Source: Hyphomicrobiales bacterium (GTDB taxonomy: Bacteria > Pseudomonadota > Alphaproteobacteria > Rhizobiales > Beijerinckiaceae). From it: a stretch of 64,000 nt of DNA. Positions 7,901-16,538 of the stretch are shown piece after piece. Under the pieces are notes generated by a model. It worked only from the letters and a program-made list of their open reading frames with translations, did no database searches and had not been told where the DNA came from. The translations under genes and the position numbers were made by a program. Location of the stretch: contig UBZM01000030.1 in assembly GCA_900470095.1 (NCBI GenBank), positions 124,001 through 188,000 on the forward strand, written 5' to 3'. The first letter of the stretch is position 1. Every line of letters starts with the position of its first letter.

Positions 7901-8452
7901 ATGCCGACACGCCGATATGACAGGTTCACCATCAGCCTTCACTGGGCCATCGCGCTCGCCGTCATCGCCGCCTATGGGATAGGGCTCGTACGCGACGAAT
8001 TCCCGAAGGGCGACCGCGCCTGGCTGCTCACGCTGCATATGTCGCTTGGTCTTCTCGTGATCGCATTGACGGTCGTGCGCATCGGCTGGCGCAGCATGAC
8101 GCCCGCGCCCGAGGCGCTACCGGCCGCGCCGATGGTGGAGCTGGCTGCGAAGATCGCGCATCTCGGCCTCTACGCGGCGATGCTGGCGATTCCCCTGATC
8201 GGACTCTTCGCGGCCTGGATCAGGGGCCGTCCCGTCGACTTCTTCTGGCTCGCCACCATTCCTTCGCCGGTCGCGCTCGACACCGCTCTGGCAAAGACCG
8301 TCAAGGACGCGCATGTCGTGGCCGCCCATCTCTTCATGGTGCTGGCCGGCGTCCATGCGCTGGCCGCGATTGCCCATCACCTCGTCCTGAAGGATGCAAC
8401 GCTCTCGCGTATGCTGCCCCTGGTCACGCCCCGCGGTTCGCGCTTCGACTGA
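7901..8452 (+). CDS. Cytochrome b561 family membrane protein
   Basis: 183 residues with four transmembrane helices. Histidines in SLHWAIAL (TM1), LLTLHMSLGLLVI (TM2) and HVVAAHLFMVLAGVHALAAIAHH (TM4) are the probable haem-b ligands. Family members pass electrons across the inner membrane, for example from quinol to periplasmic acceptors or superoxide. It lies 52 bp after the PepSY gene and 30 bp before the VIT gene, all on one strand, suggesting a three-gene operon governed by the divergent two-component system. Confidence 0.88.
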   Translation: MPTRRYDRFTISLHWAIALAVIAAYGIGLVRDEFPKGDRAWLLTLHMSLGLLVIALTVVRIGWRSMTPAPEALPAAPMVELAAKIAHLGLYAAMLAIPLIGLFAAWIRGRPVDFFWLATIPSPVALDTALAKTVKDAHVVAAHLFMVLAGVHALAAIAHHLVLKDATLSRMLPLVTPRGSRFD

Positions 8453-8482
8453 GCGGCCCGGCCAACCGCAGGGATCGACGCC

Positions 8483-9178
8483 ATGTATCCGCGCCACCGC
8501 GAAAATCATCTTGTCGAGCGGATCGGCTGGCTTCGCGCCGCCGTGCTCGGTGCCAATGACGGCATCATCTCGACGGCAAGCCTCGTCGTGGGCGTCGCGG
8601 CGGCGGCCAAGAGCGCCGACGAGGTGCTGGTCGCGGGCGTGGCCGGGCTCGTCGCCGGCGCCATGTCGATGGCGGCCGGTGAATATGTTTCCGTCAGCTC
8701 CCAGTCCGACACCGAGAAGGCGGACATGGCGCGCGAGAGCCGCGAACTCGCCGAACAGCCCGAGGCGGAACTGGCCGAACTGACGCAGATCTACGTGGAG
8801 CGCGGCGTCGAACCGACGCTTGCCCGCCGGGTCGCGGAGCAGATGACCGCGAAAGATGCCTTCGAAGCGCATTCACGCGACGAGCTTGGCCTCGCCGGGC
8901 ACATGATCGCGCGGCCTGTCCAGGCGGCCCTGACCTCGGCCGTCACCTTTGCGGCTGGCGCGGCCGTCCCCTTGCTGCTCGCCCTCGTCGTGCCCGCGGG
9001 ATCGATCGGCTGGGCGGTCTCGGGCGGTTCGCTCGTCTGCCTTGCCCTGCTCGGCTCGATCGGCGCCGTTGTCGGCGGAGCCGGCATCGTCAAGCCGACC
9101 CTGCGCGTGACATTCTGGGGCGCCATCGCGATGGCCGCGACCTGGGCGATCGGCGCGCTCGTCGGACATCAGGTCTAG
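8483..9178 (+). CDS. VIT1/CCC1-family Fe(II)/Mn(II) transporter
   Basis: 231 residues. The N-terminal half has the VIT1 signature: LRAAVLGANDGIISTASLVVGVAAA (TM1) followed by AGLVAGAMSMAAGEYVSVSSQSDTEKAD (TM2 and the metal-binding entrance). A cytosolic helical insertion rich in Glu follows, then three hydrophobic segments. Family members move Fe(II) or Mn(II) out of the cytosol. It is probably co-transcribed with PepSY and b561, and the next gene across a convergent junction is another metal exporter, so iron or manganese detoxification is a reasonable theme. Confidence 0.88.
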   Translation: MYPRHRENHLVERIGWLRAAVLGANDGIISTASLVVGVAAAAKSADEVLVAGVAGLVAGAMSMAAGEYVSVSSQSDTEKADMARESRELAEQPEAELAELTQIYVERGVEPTLARRVAEQMTAKDAFEAHSRDELGLAGHMIARPVQAALTSAVTFAAGAAVPLLLALVVPAGSIGWAVSGGSLVCLALLGSIGAVVGGAGIVKPTLRVTFWGAIAMAATWAIGALVGHQV

Positions 9179-9220
9179 GCTCCTGCCCCACAGGATCCGC
9201 GGCTGGCGCCGGTCTGTTAC

Positions 9221-11236
9221 CTATGACTCTCTCCCGGCTGCTGCCTTCACCCGCTTTTCGCCGGCCGGCAGCAGCCGCGCGGAGTTCGAGATGAAGATCA
9301 GCTCGGACGAGACGTGGATGAACGCCGCCAGCAACGGGTTCAGGAAGCCGAAGGCCGCCATGGCGATGCCGAGGGCATCCACCGCGATCGTGCCTGTAAA
9401 ATTCTGCCAGATGACGCCGCGCGTGCGCCGGGCGATGCGAACCGTCTCGGCCAGGCGCTCTACGTCGTTGGCCAGCAGCACGATATCCGCACTCTCCTTG
9501 GCGACGTCGGTCCCGGACCCCATCGCGATGCCGACGCTCGCCGCGGTCAGCGCCGGCGCGTCGTTGATGCCGTCGCCCAGCATGGCGACCTTGGCACCGG
9601 AGGCGACCAGGGCCCGCACGCGCTCCAGCTTCTGCTCCGGCAGCATGCCGGCCTCGACCGTGTCGATGCCCAGGTTGGCGCCAACGCTGTTGGCAACCCG
9701 GGCATTGTCGCCGGTCAGCAGGATGGTGCGGATCTTCAAGGCATGCAGGGCGCGAATGGCAGCGGCCGCCTCCGGCCTGACCTCGTCGGCGACTGCGAAG
9801 GAACCCGCATAGAGGCCGTTGACCGCGACGCAGATTTCGGACGAGACGGCGTTGCCGGCCCGGCCCGGGGGAAGCTCGATCCCATCAGCCTGCAGCAGCT
9901 TGACGCTGCCGATCAGGATACGATCCTCGCCGAGCTGCGCCGTGACGCCGCGCCCGAGCGTATAGTCGAAGCGATCGGGCTCCGGCACCGCGATCTCGCG
10001 CGCCCGTGCCTCCGCGACGATCGCCTTGGCCAGCGGATGTTCGGAGCGCAGTTCGGCAGACGCCGCCAGCCTCAGCAGCTCCTGTTCGTAGCGGCCGCGC
10101 GCCGGATGGATCTCCAGAACCCGCGGCTCGCCGAAGGTCAGCGTCCCCGTCTTGTCGAGCACGATCGTGTCGATGCGCCCAAGCGTCTCAAGGTGCATGC
10201 CGCCCTTGATGATCGCGCCGTTGCGCGCGGCGCGGCCGATGCCGCCCAGCACCGCCAGGGGCGTGCCGGCAGCGACGCCGCAGGCGCCGGCGACGATGAT
10301 GACGGAGATCGTGTCGCGGATATTTCCGGTGAGCAGATAGGTGACGATCGCCGCTGCGAAGGAGAAGTAGACGAGATAGCCGGCGAGCTGGTCGGCGAGG
10401 CGCTGGACCGGCGCGCGGGACTGTTCCGCATTCTCGATCGCGTCGATGATGCGCCCGAAGCTGGTATCGCGTCCGACACGGTCGACCTGGATGTCGAGCG
10501 CGCCGAACTGGTTGATCGAGCCCGCGAAGACGGCATCGCCTTCGCGGCGCTTGATCGGCATCGACTCGCCGGTGATCCGCGCCTGATCGACATAGGACAG
10601 GCCCGACCTGACGACCCCGTCGACGGGAATATTTTCGCCGGGCGCAACCAGGACGCGGTCGCCGATCACGATGCTGTCGATGGGAATGACCGAGATCACG
10701 CCGTCGCGGCGCACGGTCGCCTCATGCGGCATCACGTCGATCAGGTCGGCGATCGCAGCCCGCCCACGGTCGACCGTCAGATGCTCCAGCTCCTCGGCCA
10801 CGAGCACGAAGAAGGTGACGACCAGCGCGGTGAAGAATTCAGAGATCGCGGCGGCCGCCACAATGGCGATCGACATGGAGAGCTCCATGGTCATTCGCCG
10901 CTCTTTGATGTTCTCGATCGCCTCGCGGGCGATCGGCCAGGCTCCGAACAGCAAGCCGCCGACGCCAACGAGATCCCAGCCTGCCACGGGACGGACGACC
11001 TGAAACCAGACCAGCACCGCCGAGAGGGCGACAACCGCGATCCGCAGAACTTCGATGGTCTCGAGGTCGTGACCGAACAGGGTCAGCGCGCGCGGCACGC
11101 GGCCGCCAAACCAGCCCGGAATGCGCCTGGCCTGCTCGGCCGCGCTCGCCGGGCAGGAGCGCTCGAACGGGCGGAAGCAGGTGCAGGGCTGCGCGCTGGC
11201 AGGACAGAGCGGCGCGGAACCGGTGATGGTCGTCAT
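9221..11236 (-). CDS. P1B-type heavy-metal ATPase with non-canonical GAC motif
   Basis: 671 residues. A short N-terminal region with five cysteines replaces the usual HMA domain. TM segments, the actuator loop TGES (222-225), phosphorylated Asp361 in DKTGTLT, and the hinge MLGDGINDAP are all present, so it should be an active ATPase. The metal-site helix that reads CPC in most P1B pumps reads G317-A318-C319 in AGACGVAAGTP: one cysteine is kept and the kinked proline is absent. The cargo therefore cannot be predicted by the standard rules. An Irr-like palindrome upstream and the nearby VIT gene make iron or manganese export the best guess. Confidence 0.88.
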   Translation of the reverse strand: MTTITGSAPLCPASAQPCTCFRPFERSCPASAAEQARRIPGWFGGRVPRALTLFGHDLETIEVLRIAVVALSAVLVWFQVVRPVAGWDLVGVGGLLFGAWPIAREAIENIKERRMTMELSMSIAIVAAAAISEFFTALVVTFFVLVAEELEHLTVDRGRAAIADLIDVMPHEATVRRDGVISVIPIDSIVIGDRVLVAPGENIPVDGVVRSGLSYVDQARITGESMPIKRREGDAVFAGSINQFGALDIQVDRVGRDTSFGRIIDAIENAEQSRAPVQRLADQLAGYLVYFSFAAAIVTYLLTGNIRDTISVIIVAGACGVAAGTPLAVLGGIGRAARNGAIIKGGMHLETLGRIDTIVLDKTGTLTFGEPRVLEIHPARGRYEQELLRLAASAELRSEHPLAKAIVAEARAREIAVPEPDRFDYTLGRGVTAQLGEDRILIGSVKLLQADGIELPPGRAGNAVSSEICVAVNGLYAGSFAVADEVRPEAAAAIRALHALKIRTILLTGDNARVANSVGANLGIDTVEAGMLPEQKLERVRALVASGAKVAMLGDGINDAPALTAASVGIAMGSGTDVAKESADIVLLANDVERLAETVRIARRTRGVIWQNFTGTIAVDALGIAMAAFGFLNPLLAAFIHVSSELIFISNSARLLPAGEKRVKAAAGRES

Positions 11237-11282
11237 GGCGGAATCATCCCGATCGGGTCGATGTGAGGAATGCCCCGTCTAG

Positions 11283-11299
11283 TTTAGAATTATTCCAAT
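11283..11299. promoter_or_regulatory. Irr/ICE-like palindrome
   Basis: TTTAGAATTATTCCAAT is an imperfect inverted repeat (TTTAGAA-N3-TTCCAAT, 5 of 7 right-arm positions). It resembles the iron control element TTTAGAA-N3-TTCTAAA, as I remember it, bound by Irr in Rhizobiales. It sits about 50 bp upstream of the P-type ATPase start and about 100 bp before the divergent small secreted gene, in a locally AT-rich stretch. Confidence 0.45.
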
Positions 11300-11398
11300 T
11301 ACAATCTGCCTTCACTTTGACCCGACCTTCCCTCATTGTGGCGCCGCCTGGGGCGCACCGATCCTCTTCAGCGCCCGGTCATCACGGAGGAAGCGCCC

Positions 11399-11725
11399 AT
11401 GCATCGGGTTTGCCTGGTTTTGGCAGCCGCCGCGGCCGTGACGGTTGGGGCGATGAACCCCGCCCTCGCCGATGCGATCGATGGCGCCTGGTGTTCCGGA
11501 CATGGGCTACGCTTCGCCATCGAAGGCCCCTCCGTGACGACCACCAAGGGCCTGACCGTGTCGGGGGCCTACACGCGGCACAGGTTCAGCTTCACCATGC
11601 CTGCCGGAGAGGCGGATGCCGGCGCGCCCGTCGATATGGTGCTTCAGGACGAGACCCAGGTGCGGGTGACGATCGGTTCGGCCAGCCCCCAGATATGGCG
11701 CCGGTGTCCGCCAGGCATCAGTTGA
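11399..11725 (+). CDS. Small secreted protein, hypothetical
   Basis: 108 residues with a clear signal peptide (MHRVCLVLAAAAAVTVGAMNPALA-DA) and a compact mature part containing two cysteines (GAWCSGHG and RRCPPG) that could form a disulfide. The mature domain begins DAIDGAWCSGHGLRFAIEGP, a pattern of small alphaproteobacterial periplasmic proteins of unknown function. GGAGGAAG lies just upstream of ATG 11399. It is divergent from the P-type ATPase and may share its iron-responsive region. Confidence 0.7.
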   Translation: MHRVCLVLAAAAAVTVGAMNPALADAIDGAWCSGHGLRFAIEGPSVTTTKGLTVSGAYTRHRFSFTMPAGEADAGAPVDMVLQDETQVRVTIGSASPQIWRRCPPGIS

Positions 11726-11869
11726 CCCAAGGTAGCCGTGATGGCGCAGCCGGTCGATCGGGACGACTCCGATTGAACGATTGGTTCATTGAAACACCTG
11801 CTGCGGCTTCATCGCTGGATCAACCAGCAGCACGCAGCCTTGATCAAGCAAACGGACCGAGATGGCGGA

Positions 11870-12532
11870 TCAGCGGCCCGCGTGCCGTTCGCCGGCCGGA
11901 AAGCGCGCCAGGATCGAAACGACCTCTTCATCGGAGACTTGCCCGAACTCCCGGTAGAAGCTGCTGATCGCGACGAAAGGCTCCGGACTGTCGAGACAAA
12001 CGAGATCGTCGACCTCGGAGCGCAGCTCCGCGACGACGTCCGCAGGGGCGACGGGAACGGCCAGAACGAGCCTTCCAGACCCGCGCTGGCGTATGGCCCT
12101 CAGCGCGGCCCTCATTGTTGCTCCGGTCGCGATGCCGTCGTCCACGACGATCACGGTCCGGCCGGTGAGCAGCGCACGGGCGCGCGCGCCGAGATAGCGA
12201 GCCCTCCTGCGGTCGATCTCGGCGAGTTCGCGACCGCAGATGCGCTGGAGCTCGTCCGCCCCGATGGCCGCACGCCTGATGATCGCCTCGTTGCGCACCA
12301 TGATCGGCTCCCCGCCCTCCACCACGGCACCAAGGGCGAGCTCCGGCTGCCAGGGAAGGCCGATCTTGCGAACGAGAATGAGGTCGAGCGGCGCTGCCAG
12401 GGCCTGCGCGATCTCGGCTGCGACCGGCACGCCCCCGCGGGGCAGCGCCAGTACGACAGGATGCTGTCCGCGATAATGCAGAAGCGGCGAAGCCAGCCTG
12501 CGCCCGGCATCCGTTCGGCTCGAGAAGCGCAT
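11870..12532 (-). CDS. Phosphoribosyltransferase-fold protein
   Basis: 220 residues with a type I PRTase fold. The PRPP-binding loop is VVDDGIATGATMRAAL, and the N-terminal part (PVVLALPRGGVPVAAEIAQAL, DLILVRKIGLPWQPELALGAV) is typical of a PRTase family widespread in proteobacteria and sometimes fused to hydrolases. The nucleobase is unknown, and some members may not be biosynthetic. A strong SD (AAGGGAGAG) precedes ATG 12532. It appears monocistronic. Confidence 0.85.
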   Translation of the reverse strand: MRFSSRTDAGRRLASPLLHYRGQHPVVLALPRGGVPVAAEIAQALAAPLDLILVRKIGLPWQPELALGAVVEGGEPIMVRNEAIIRRAAIGADELQRICGRELAEIDRRRARYLGARARALLTGRTVIVVDDGIATGATMRAALRAIRQRGSGRLVLAVPVAPADVVAELRSEVDDLVCLDSPEPFVAISSFYREFGQVSDEEVVSILARFPAGERHAGR

Positions 12533-12695
12533 CGGAACTCTCCCTTCAATCGAACGCGTCGCGCATCAGTCCAGTCGATATGGCGGACCCAAGGGGCAAT
12601 CGAATATTCTTCGCTCCCCCCTCGCCTTTGAAATCTCGAGTATCTTCGTCGCCCCCCTTTCAGGACAACAATCCTTCTCTGAGCTTGCCTATGCG

Positions 12696-13055
12696 ATGGC
12701 TATTAATAACTCTGAGTCTGGGGGGACCATTATTCTTAGACGATTTTATATTTGCACTGCAGCAATATTTGGCCTGACGGTTGTATTTCCGTTGCTTTTT
12801 GCGAATTCTGCGCAGGCGTCTTGCACAATGCAGCGGCAATGTGTGCTGAAGCAGCGGATCGAATACAGAACGCAATACCAAAGAAGCTGCGAGACCGCGC
12901 GACGATATGAGGGGCGCATGTTTGTGCCCCGCACTTACTGCACGAGCCGACCCGTCAGGTCGCCATACCCCGTCAGCTATCAAGATTGCTCGCAGGTCCG
13001 GAAGGTCTGCAACAGCCTCGGGTCGCTGATCTCCAATGGCAAGAAGCGACGTTAG
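12696..13055 (+). CDS. Cysteine-containing secreted protein, AT-rich gene start
   Basis: 119 residues. An N-terminal hydrophobic segment (FYICTAAIFGLTVVFPLLF) ends at an Ala-Ser-Cys signal-cleavage region. The mature part is basic and holds six cysteines (CTMQRQC, SCETA, TYCTS, DCSQVRKVC) in spacing that suggests disulfides. The first ~130 bp and the leader are much richer in A+T and use rarer codons than the surroundings, hinting at recent acquisition. No Shine-Dalgarno sequence is obvious, so the exact start is uncertain. No family recognised. Confidence 0.6.
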   Translation: MAINNSESGGTIILRRFYICTAAIFGLTVVFPLLFANSAQASCTMQRQCVLKQRIEYRTQYQRSCETARRYEGRMFVPRTYCTSRPVRSPYPVSYQDCSQVRKVCNSLGSLISNGKKRR

Positions 13056-13247
13056 GTTGCGAGGCGGCTCGGATCGCCCTCTTGGCCTTGATGAAGGCCG
13101 ATGCTCTTCGCGCATGACAAGGCGTTTTCCCGCGGGGCCGTCGGCAAGCTCAGTTGCTGGGGATGAGCGAGGCGGAGCGGGCAATGACCTGGCCCCGGCT
13201 CGTGTGTAGCCTCGTCCGATCGCTCATCCGCCTGGATTGCGCGGTCA

Positions 13248-13589
13248 TCAGTTGGGCTTCGTGGTCCCCCCGGTGGGGTTGCTTTGGTGCATCGGCTGGC
13301 CGGCCGGGCTCGTATCCCGTCCATAATCGCGGTTCTGCTGGCTGTCGGCAGCAGAGGGCGGCCCGTTCGGCTCGGGGCGATTGGCACCCGGCGCATGCTG
13401 TGTCGCGCCGCTGCCGGTGCCCTGCTGCGGCGCCATTCCCGACGATCCCGAGCCGGTCCCGGTTCCCTCCTTGTGTTCCGGCCCGGTCATCGAAGGAGAT
13501 GGTGCCGGCTGCGCCTGGGCATGAGCCGCGCATGGCAAGACTGTCAGTGCCGTCCCGAAAAGGAACGCTCGCATGGGGTTTGAATTCAT
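13248..13589 (-). CDS. Low-complexity secreted protein, hypothetical
   Basis: 113 residues. The signal peptide (MNSNPMRAFLFGTALTVLPCAAHAQA) is followed by a disordered region dominated by Gly, Ser, Thr, Pro, Gln and Asn with no predicted fold. A perfect SD (GGAGGTAACCG) fixes the start at 13589. Proteins of this composition are frequent small exported proteins in Hyphomicrobiales. Function unknown. Confidence 0.65.
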   Translation of the reverse strand: MNSNPMRAFLFGTALTVLPCAAHAQAQPAPSPSMTGPEHKEGTGTGSGSSGMAPQQGTGSGATQHAPGANRPEPNGPPSAADSQQNRDYGRDTSPAGQPMHQSNPTGGTTKPN

Positions 13590-13715
13590 CGGTTACCTCC
13601 AGCGCGATTTCGCCTCACACGGAGGACCACAATCAGCTAACGTCGGCGCTGCGAGCAGGGTTCCAGCGGCCCGGGACCCGACAGCGAGGCATGCAGAGGG
13701 CCGGAGGTTCAGCCA

Positions 13716-13904
13716 ATGCCTGAGAACGCGTCCAAGCAGGATCTCGACGACCAGATTGCGATCGCCCGACGGAATATCGCGGATCTGATGGAGCAAGCCA
13801 CCGCGACCTCGGGATCGGGCGCGGAAGAGGCCATCGCGAACCGGATCAACGAACAACAGGACCGGCTCAACGCACTGTTGAAGCGGCGCGAGGCGATGGG
13901 GTAG
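13716..13904 (+). CDS. Small helical coiled-coil protein (62 aa), hypothetical
   Basis: 62 residues, almost entirely helical. Heptad-like spacing of Leu, Ile and Ala (DLDDQIAIARRNIADLMEQA ... NRINEQQDRLNALLKRREAMG) surrounds a short Ser/Gly linker in the middle, suggesting a helical hairpin or dimer. GGAGG lies 10 bp before ATG 13716. No signal peptide. Unrecognised. Confidence 0.65.
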   Translation: MPENASKQDLDDQIAIARRNIADLMEQATATSGSGAEEAIANRINEQQDRLNALLKRREAMG

Positions 13905-14211
13905 CGCAGTAGTCCAAGGATTTGCGCTGAACGGCGTTTCGTAGCCACACCGCTCGCAGTGCATTTTCTCCGGTTACGATACGGCCAAGTGCTGCCTCCC
14001 ACCCCCACGGCGCACGGATCGACGGGCGCCGGAGAAAGCATGCGACGAGCAGGCGACGTCATGGCGCTCGTTGCTGCGCAACGTGGCCCTCCCCGGCTTC
14101 GCGACGCCTTGGCCGAAGGGCATCGAGGCGAGCATCGCGCCCCGCTGCCGACGACGACGATTGCAATCTCCGCCGGCAGCGCCCCTCAGGGATAGGCTTT
14201 GCGGCCAGCAG
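13905..14211. other. Intergenic region, no gene recognised
   Basis: About 300 bp between a plus-strand small gene and the end of the minus-strand amidohydrolase. Frames here lack ribosome-binding sites and have no recognisable family. I see no strong hairpin or repeat. Confidence 0.5.
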
Positions 14212-15621
14212 CTACCATTGCGGCAATGGCCTGTAGCGACGCCCGGCTACCATCTCGCGGACGTGATCCCGGCCGGCCAGCGCCTCGCCACGAAGCCTGT
14301 CGATATCGATCGTCGCGAAGGCACCGTTGGAATAGAGCACCTTGCCCGCAACGATCGTGCTGGTGACCTCGGCCCGGCTGGCATAGCGCAGCAATTCGCT
14401 CGAGAGGTGCTGCATCGACATCAGATGCGGACCGCTTCCGTCCAGCACGACGATGTCGGCGGCCTTTCCTGGCTCAAGCGATCCGGCGATGTCGTCGATT
14501 CTGAGCACAGAGGCAGCCTCGATCGTCGCCATGTCGATGATGTCACCAGCAGCGAGAAAATCGGCGTCATAGCCGGCGATCCCCCATTTCGCGCCATGGA
14601 TGAGCCAGGCCGCACGCATGTTGACGAAGATGTCGTTGGCCTGGTTGTCGCAGCCTAGAGCGACCCGGATGCCGGCGGCGCGGAAGCGCGGCAGGTTCGG
14701 GATCGCGTTGAGATTGGCGACGCATTCAACCGGGGAATGCGCCAGGCCGGCGTTACCGCGCGCCAGCAACTCGATTTCCTTTTCGCTGGCAAGCACGGCA
14801 TGGACGGCAACGAGATGCTCGTCGATGACGCCAAGCTCCGCCAGGCGCTCCACCGGTCGGCGGCCGAAGACCGACAGGCAGAACTCCACCTCCTCGCGAT
14901 CGCGCCCGATATGGACCTGCATCGTCGTATCGTACCGCCGCGCCAGCTCCGCCCCACCGCGGAAATAGGCCTCGGAAAAATTCATCAGGGCGGAGACGTT
15001 GACCGAACCGCGGATCAGGCCATCGCCGCGCGGCGGATGGCGGCGCAGGAAATCCTCGGTGGCGGCGAGCTCGCGCTCGGCCTGCCCCTCGCGGGCCTTG
15101 TACCAGGAGCGGTCGGCGATCTGGCTGTAGAGCGCGGCGTGATGAAACTCCTGGTCGGCCGCCCCGCGCGCCATGACGCAGCGTATGCCGGTCTCCTCGA
15201 TCGCGGAGACGATGGCCGGCTCGTGGGCCGGGTTCAGCGTGCCCTCGCACATCGTGGTGATGCCGGAGCGCAGGAGCTGGGCAGCGAGCAGGCGAACGGT
15301 CGTACCAGCCTGTTCGGTGTCCAGCGAGCGCTGCGCCGGGCTGTAGATGCGCGGAATCATCGGCAACTCGCCACTCGTCAGCGAGCGCACGAAACATTGC
15401 GTGCAATGGGTGTGCGCGTCGATGAAGCCCGGCATGATGATGGCGTGCTCATCGCCGAGAATCTGCTCGCAGCGATAGCGCGAGGCGATTTCCTGGCGCG
15501 GGCCGACTGCGAGGATACGCCCGCCGCGCGAGACGACCATGCCGTCCTCGATGACGGCCCGGTTCCTGTCCATGGTGACAATGCGACCGCGGACTCCGAG
15601 GTCGACGCTTTCCTGCTGCAC
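14212..15621 (-). CDS. Amidohydrolase, ATZ/TRZ-like (cyclic deaminase family)
   Basis: 469 residues with a GTG start behind AGGAGCC. The amidohydrolase metal site is complete: HTH in PGFIDAHTHCTQ, His in MQVHIGRD, His in VAVHAVLA and Asp in ALGCDNQAND. A small C-terminal composite domain ends 'LEPGKAADIVVLDG...TIVAGKVLYSNG'. Such enzymes deaminate or dechlorinate purine-, pyrimidine-, pterin- or triazine-like rings. It is downstream of the GntR gene on the same strand (20 bp gap), back to back with an ABC importer that carries two more amidohydrolases, so the three probably act on one compound or a series. Confidence 0.88.
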   Translation of the reverse strand: MQQESVDLGVRGRIVTMDRNRAVIEDGMVVSRGGRILAVGPRQEIASRYRCEQILGDEHAIIMPGFIDAHTHCTQCFVRSLTSGELPMIPRIYSPAQRSLDTEQAGTTVRLLAAQLLRSGITTMCEGTLNPAHEPAIVSAIEETGIRCVMARGAADQEFHHAALYSQIADRSWYKAREGQAERELAATEDFLRRHPPRGDGLIRGSVNVSALMNFSEAYFRGGAELARRYDTTMQVHIGRDREEVEFCLSVFGRRPVERLAELGVIDEHLVAVHAVLASEKEIELLARGNAGLAHSPVECVANLNAIPNLPRFRAAGIRVALGCDNQANDIFVNMRAAWLIHGAKWGIAGYDADFLAAGDIIDMATIEAASVLRIDDIAGSLEPGKAADIVVLDGSGPHLMSMQHLSSELLRYASRAEVTSTIVAGKVLYSNGAFATIDIDRLRGEALAGRDHVREMVAGRRYRPLPQW

Positions 15622-15641
15622 TGACGGCTCCTGTCTCGGGT

Positions 15642-16349
15642 TCAGAGGATGAAAGGCTCGCCCGGGCGCAGTGCGTCATAGGCTTGGGAAATCGTGTCCA
15701 TATGCGTCATCACGGCCTGCCAGGCCTCATGGGCATCGCGCCGGGCGATGGCCTCCGCGATGCGCCGGTGTTCGGCACTGAAATGGGCGCGCCGCTCCGG
15801 CCGCAGCACGGCGCGGCGCATGGCGCCCCAGACGATCTCCTTGCGAGCCCGGTTGACGGTCTCGAACAGCTCGATCGCCAGCGGATTGCCGCAGGCGGCG
15901 GCGATCGCGCGGTGAAATCCCTCGTCGAAGACCTCGTAGGCATCCATGTTGCGCGCAGCTGCGCAGCGGCGGCAGGCGGCCTCGATCTCGGCGATCTGAG
16001 CGGCTGAGCCGTTCACGGCGGCAAGCGAGGCGAGCGACGGCTCGAGCATCCTGCGGGCATCGTGGATATTGCGCGGGCTGCAATTGGCCACCGCGCCTTC
16101 CGTCGCCGTCTCTGTTTCAGTGCGCCGGCCGCGAAAGGTGCCCCGGCCGACATGGCGCCAAAGCGAACCGCGGGCCTCGAGACGCTCCAGCGCGTGCCGG
16201 ACGGCATGCCGGGTCACGCCGAGCCGCGTCGCGAGCTCACGCTCGGTCGGCAGGCGGCGGTCGCTGTCCTGAATGGTGCCCACGAAAATCAACTCGATGC
16301 TCTCCTCGAGCGTCGATCTAATCTCATCGGTCATCCGCTGGCGAGTCAT
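15642..16349 (-). CDS. GntR-family regulator (FadR/FCD subfamily)
   Basis: 235 residues. The N-terminal winged helix (LPTERELATRLGVTRHAVRHALERLEARGSLWRHVGRGTF) is followed by an FCD effector domain with the expected acidic/His metal positions (DEGFHRAIAAACGN, HRRIAEAIARRDA). ATG 16349 is chosen over an upstream TTG four codons earlier. It precedes one amidohydrolase gene and diverges from the two-binding-protein ABC operon. Identical GCAACCAAT boxes on both sides of the intergenic region suggest it represses both directions until an organic-acid-like or ring-derived ligand binds. Confidence 0.9.
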   Translation of the reverse strand: MTRQRMTDEIRSTLEESIELIFVGTIQDSDRRLPTERELATRLGVTRHAVRHALERLEARGSLWRHVGRGTFRGRRTETETATEGAVANCSPRNIHDARRMLEPSLASLAAVNGSAAQIAEIEAACRRCAAARNMDAYEVFDEGFHRAIAAACGNPLAIELFETVNRARKEIVWGAMRRAVLRPERRAHFSAEHRRIAEAIARRDAHEAWQAVMTHMDTISQAYDALRPGEPFIL

Positions 16350-16353
16350 AATT

Positions 16354-16515
16354 GCAACCAATCTTTTATCTGGTTGAATGCAGATGCCTAAGCTTTGTGC
16401 CTCATGTCAAGAAATAACGAGCATTTACCCCATTGACAGCGCCCATTGCGATGTGTGGAGTATCAACCAGACGGGACGCAATGCGATAAAAATCGCAACC
16501 AATATAGCAACCAAT
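16354..16515. promoter_or_regulatory. Divergent control region with three GCAACCAAT boxes
   Basis: GCAACCAAT occurs at 16354-16362, 16495-16503 and 16507-16515; the last two are 12 bp apart. Related CAACCAG/CTGGTTG sequences lie at 16464-16470 and 16370-16376, so the first box forms an imperfect inverted repeat with the CTGGTTG copy. A TTGACA (-35-like) lies at 16433-16438. The first box overlaps the start of the regulator gene; the last pair is just upstream of the binding-protein gene. Confidence 0.6.
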
Positions 16516-16538
16516 CGATCGGGATGGAGATCTTCGAC

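Noticed and set aside
13593-13964. Minus-strand frame beginning with a possible zinc ribbon (MHCERCGYET)
   Set aside because: Only one CxxC pair, no ribosome-binding site, and it overlaps the better-supported coiled-coil gene on the other strand.
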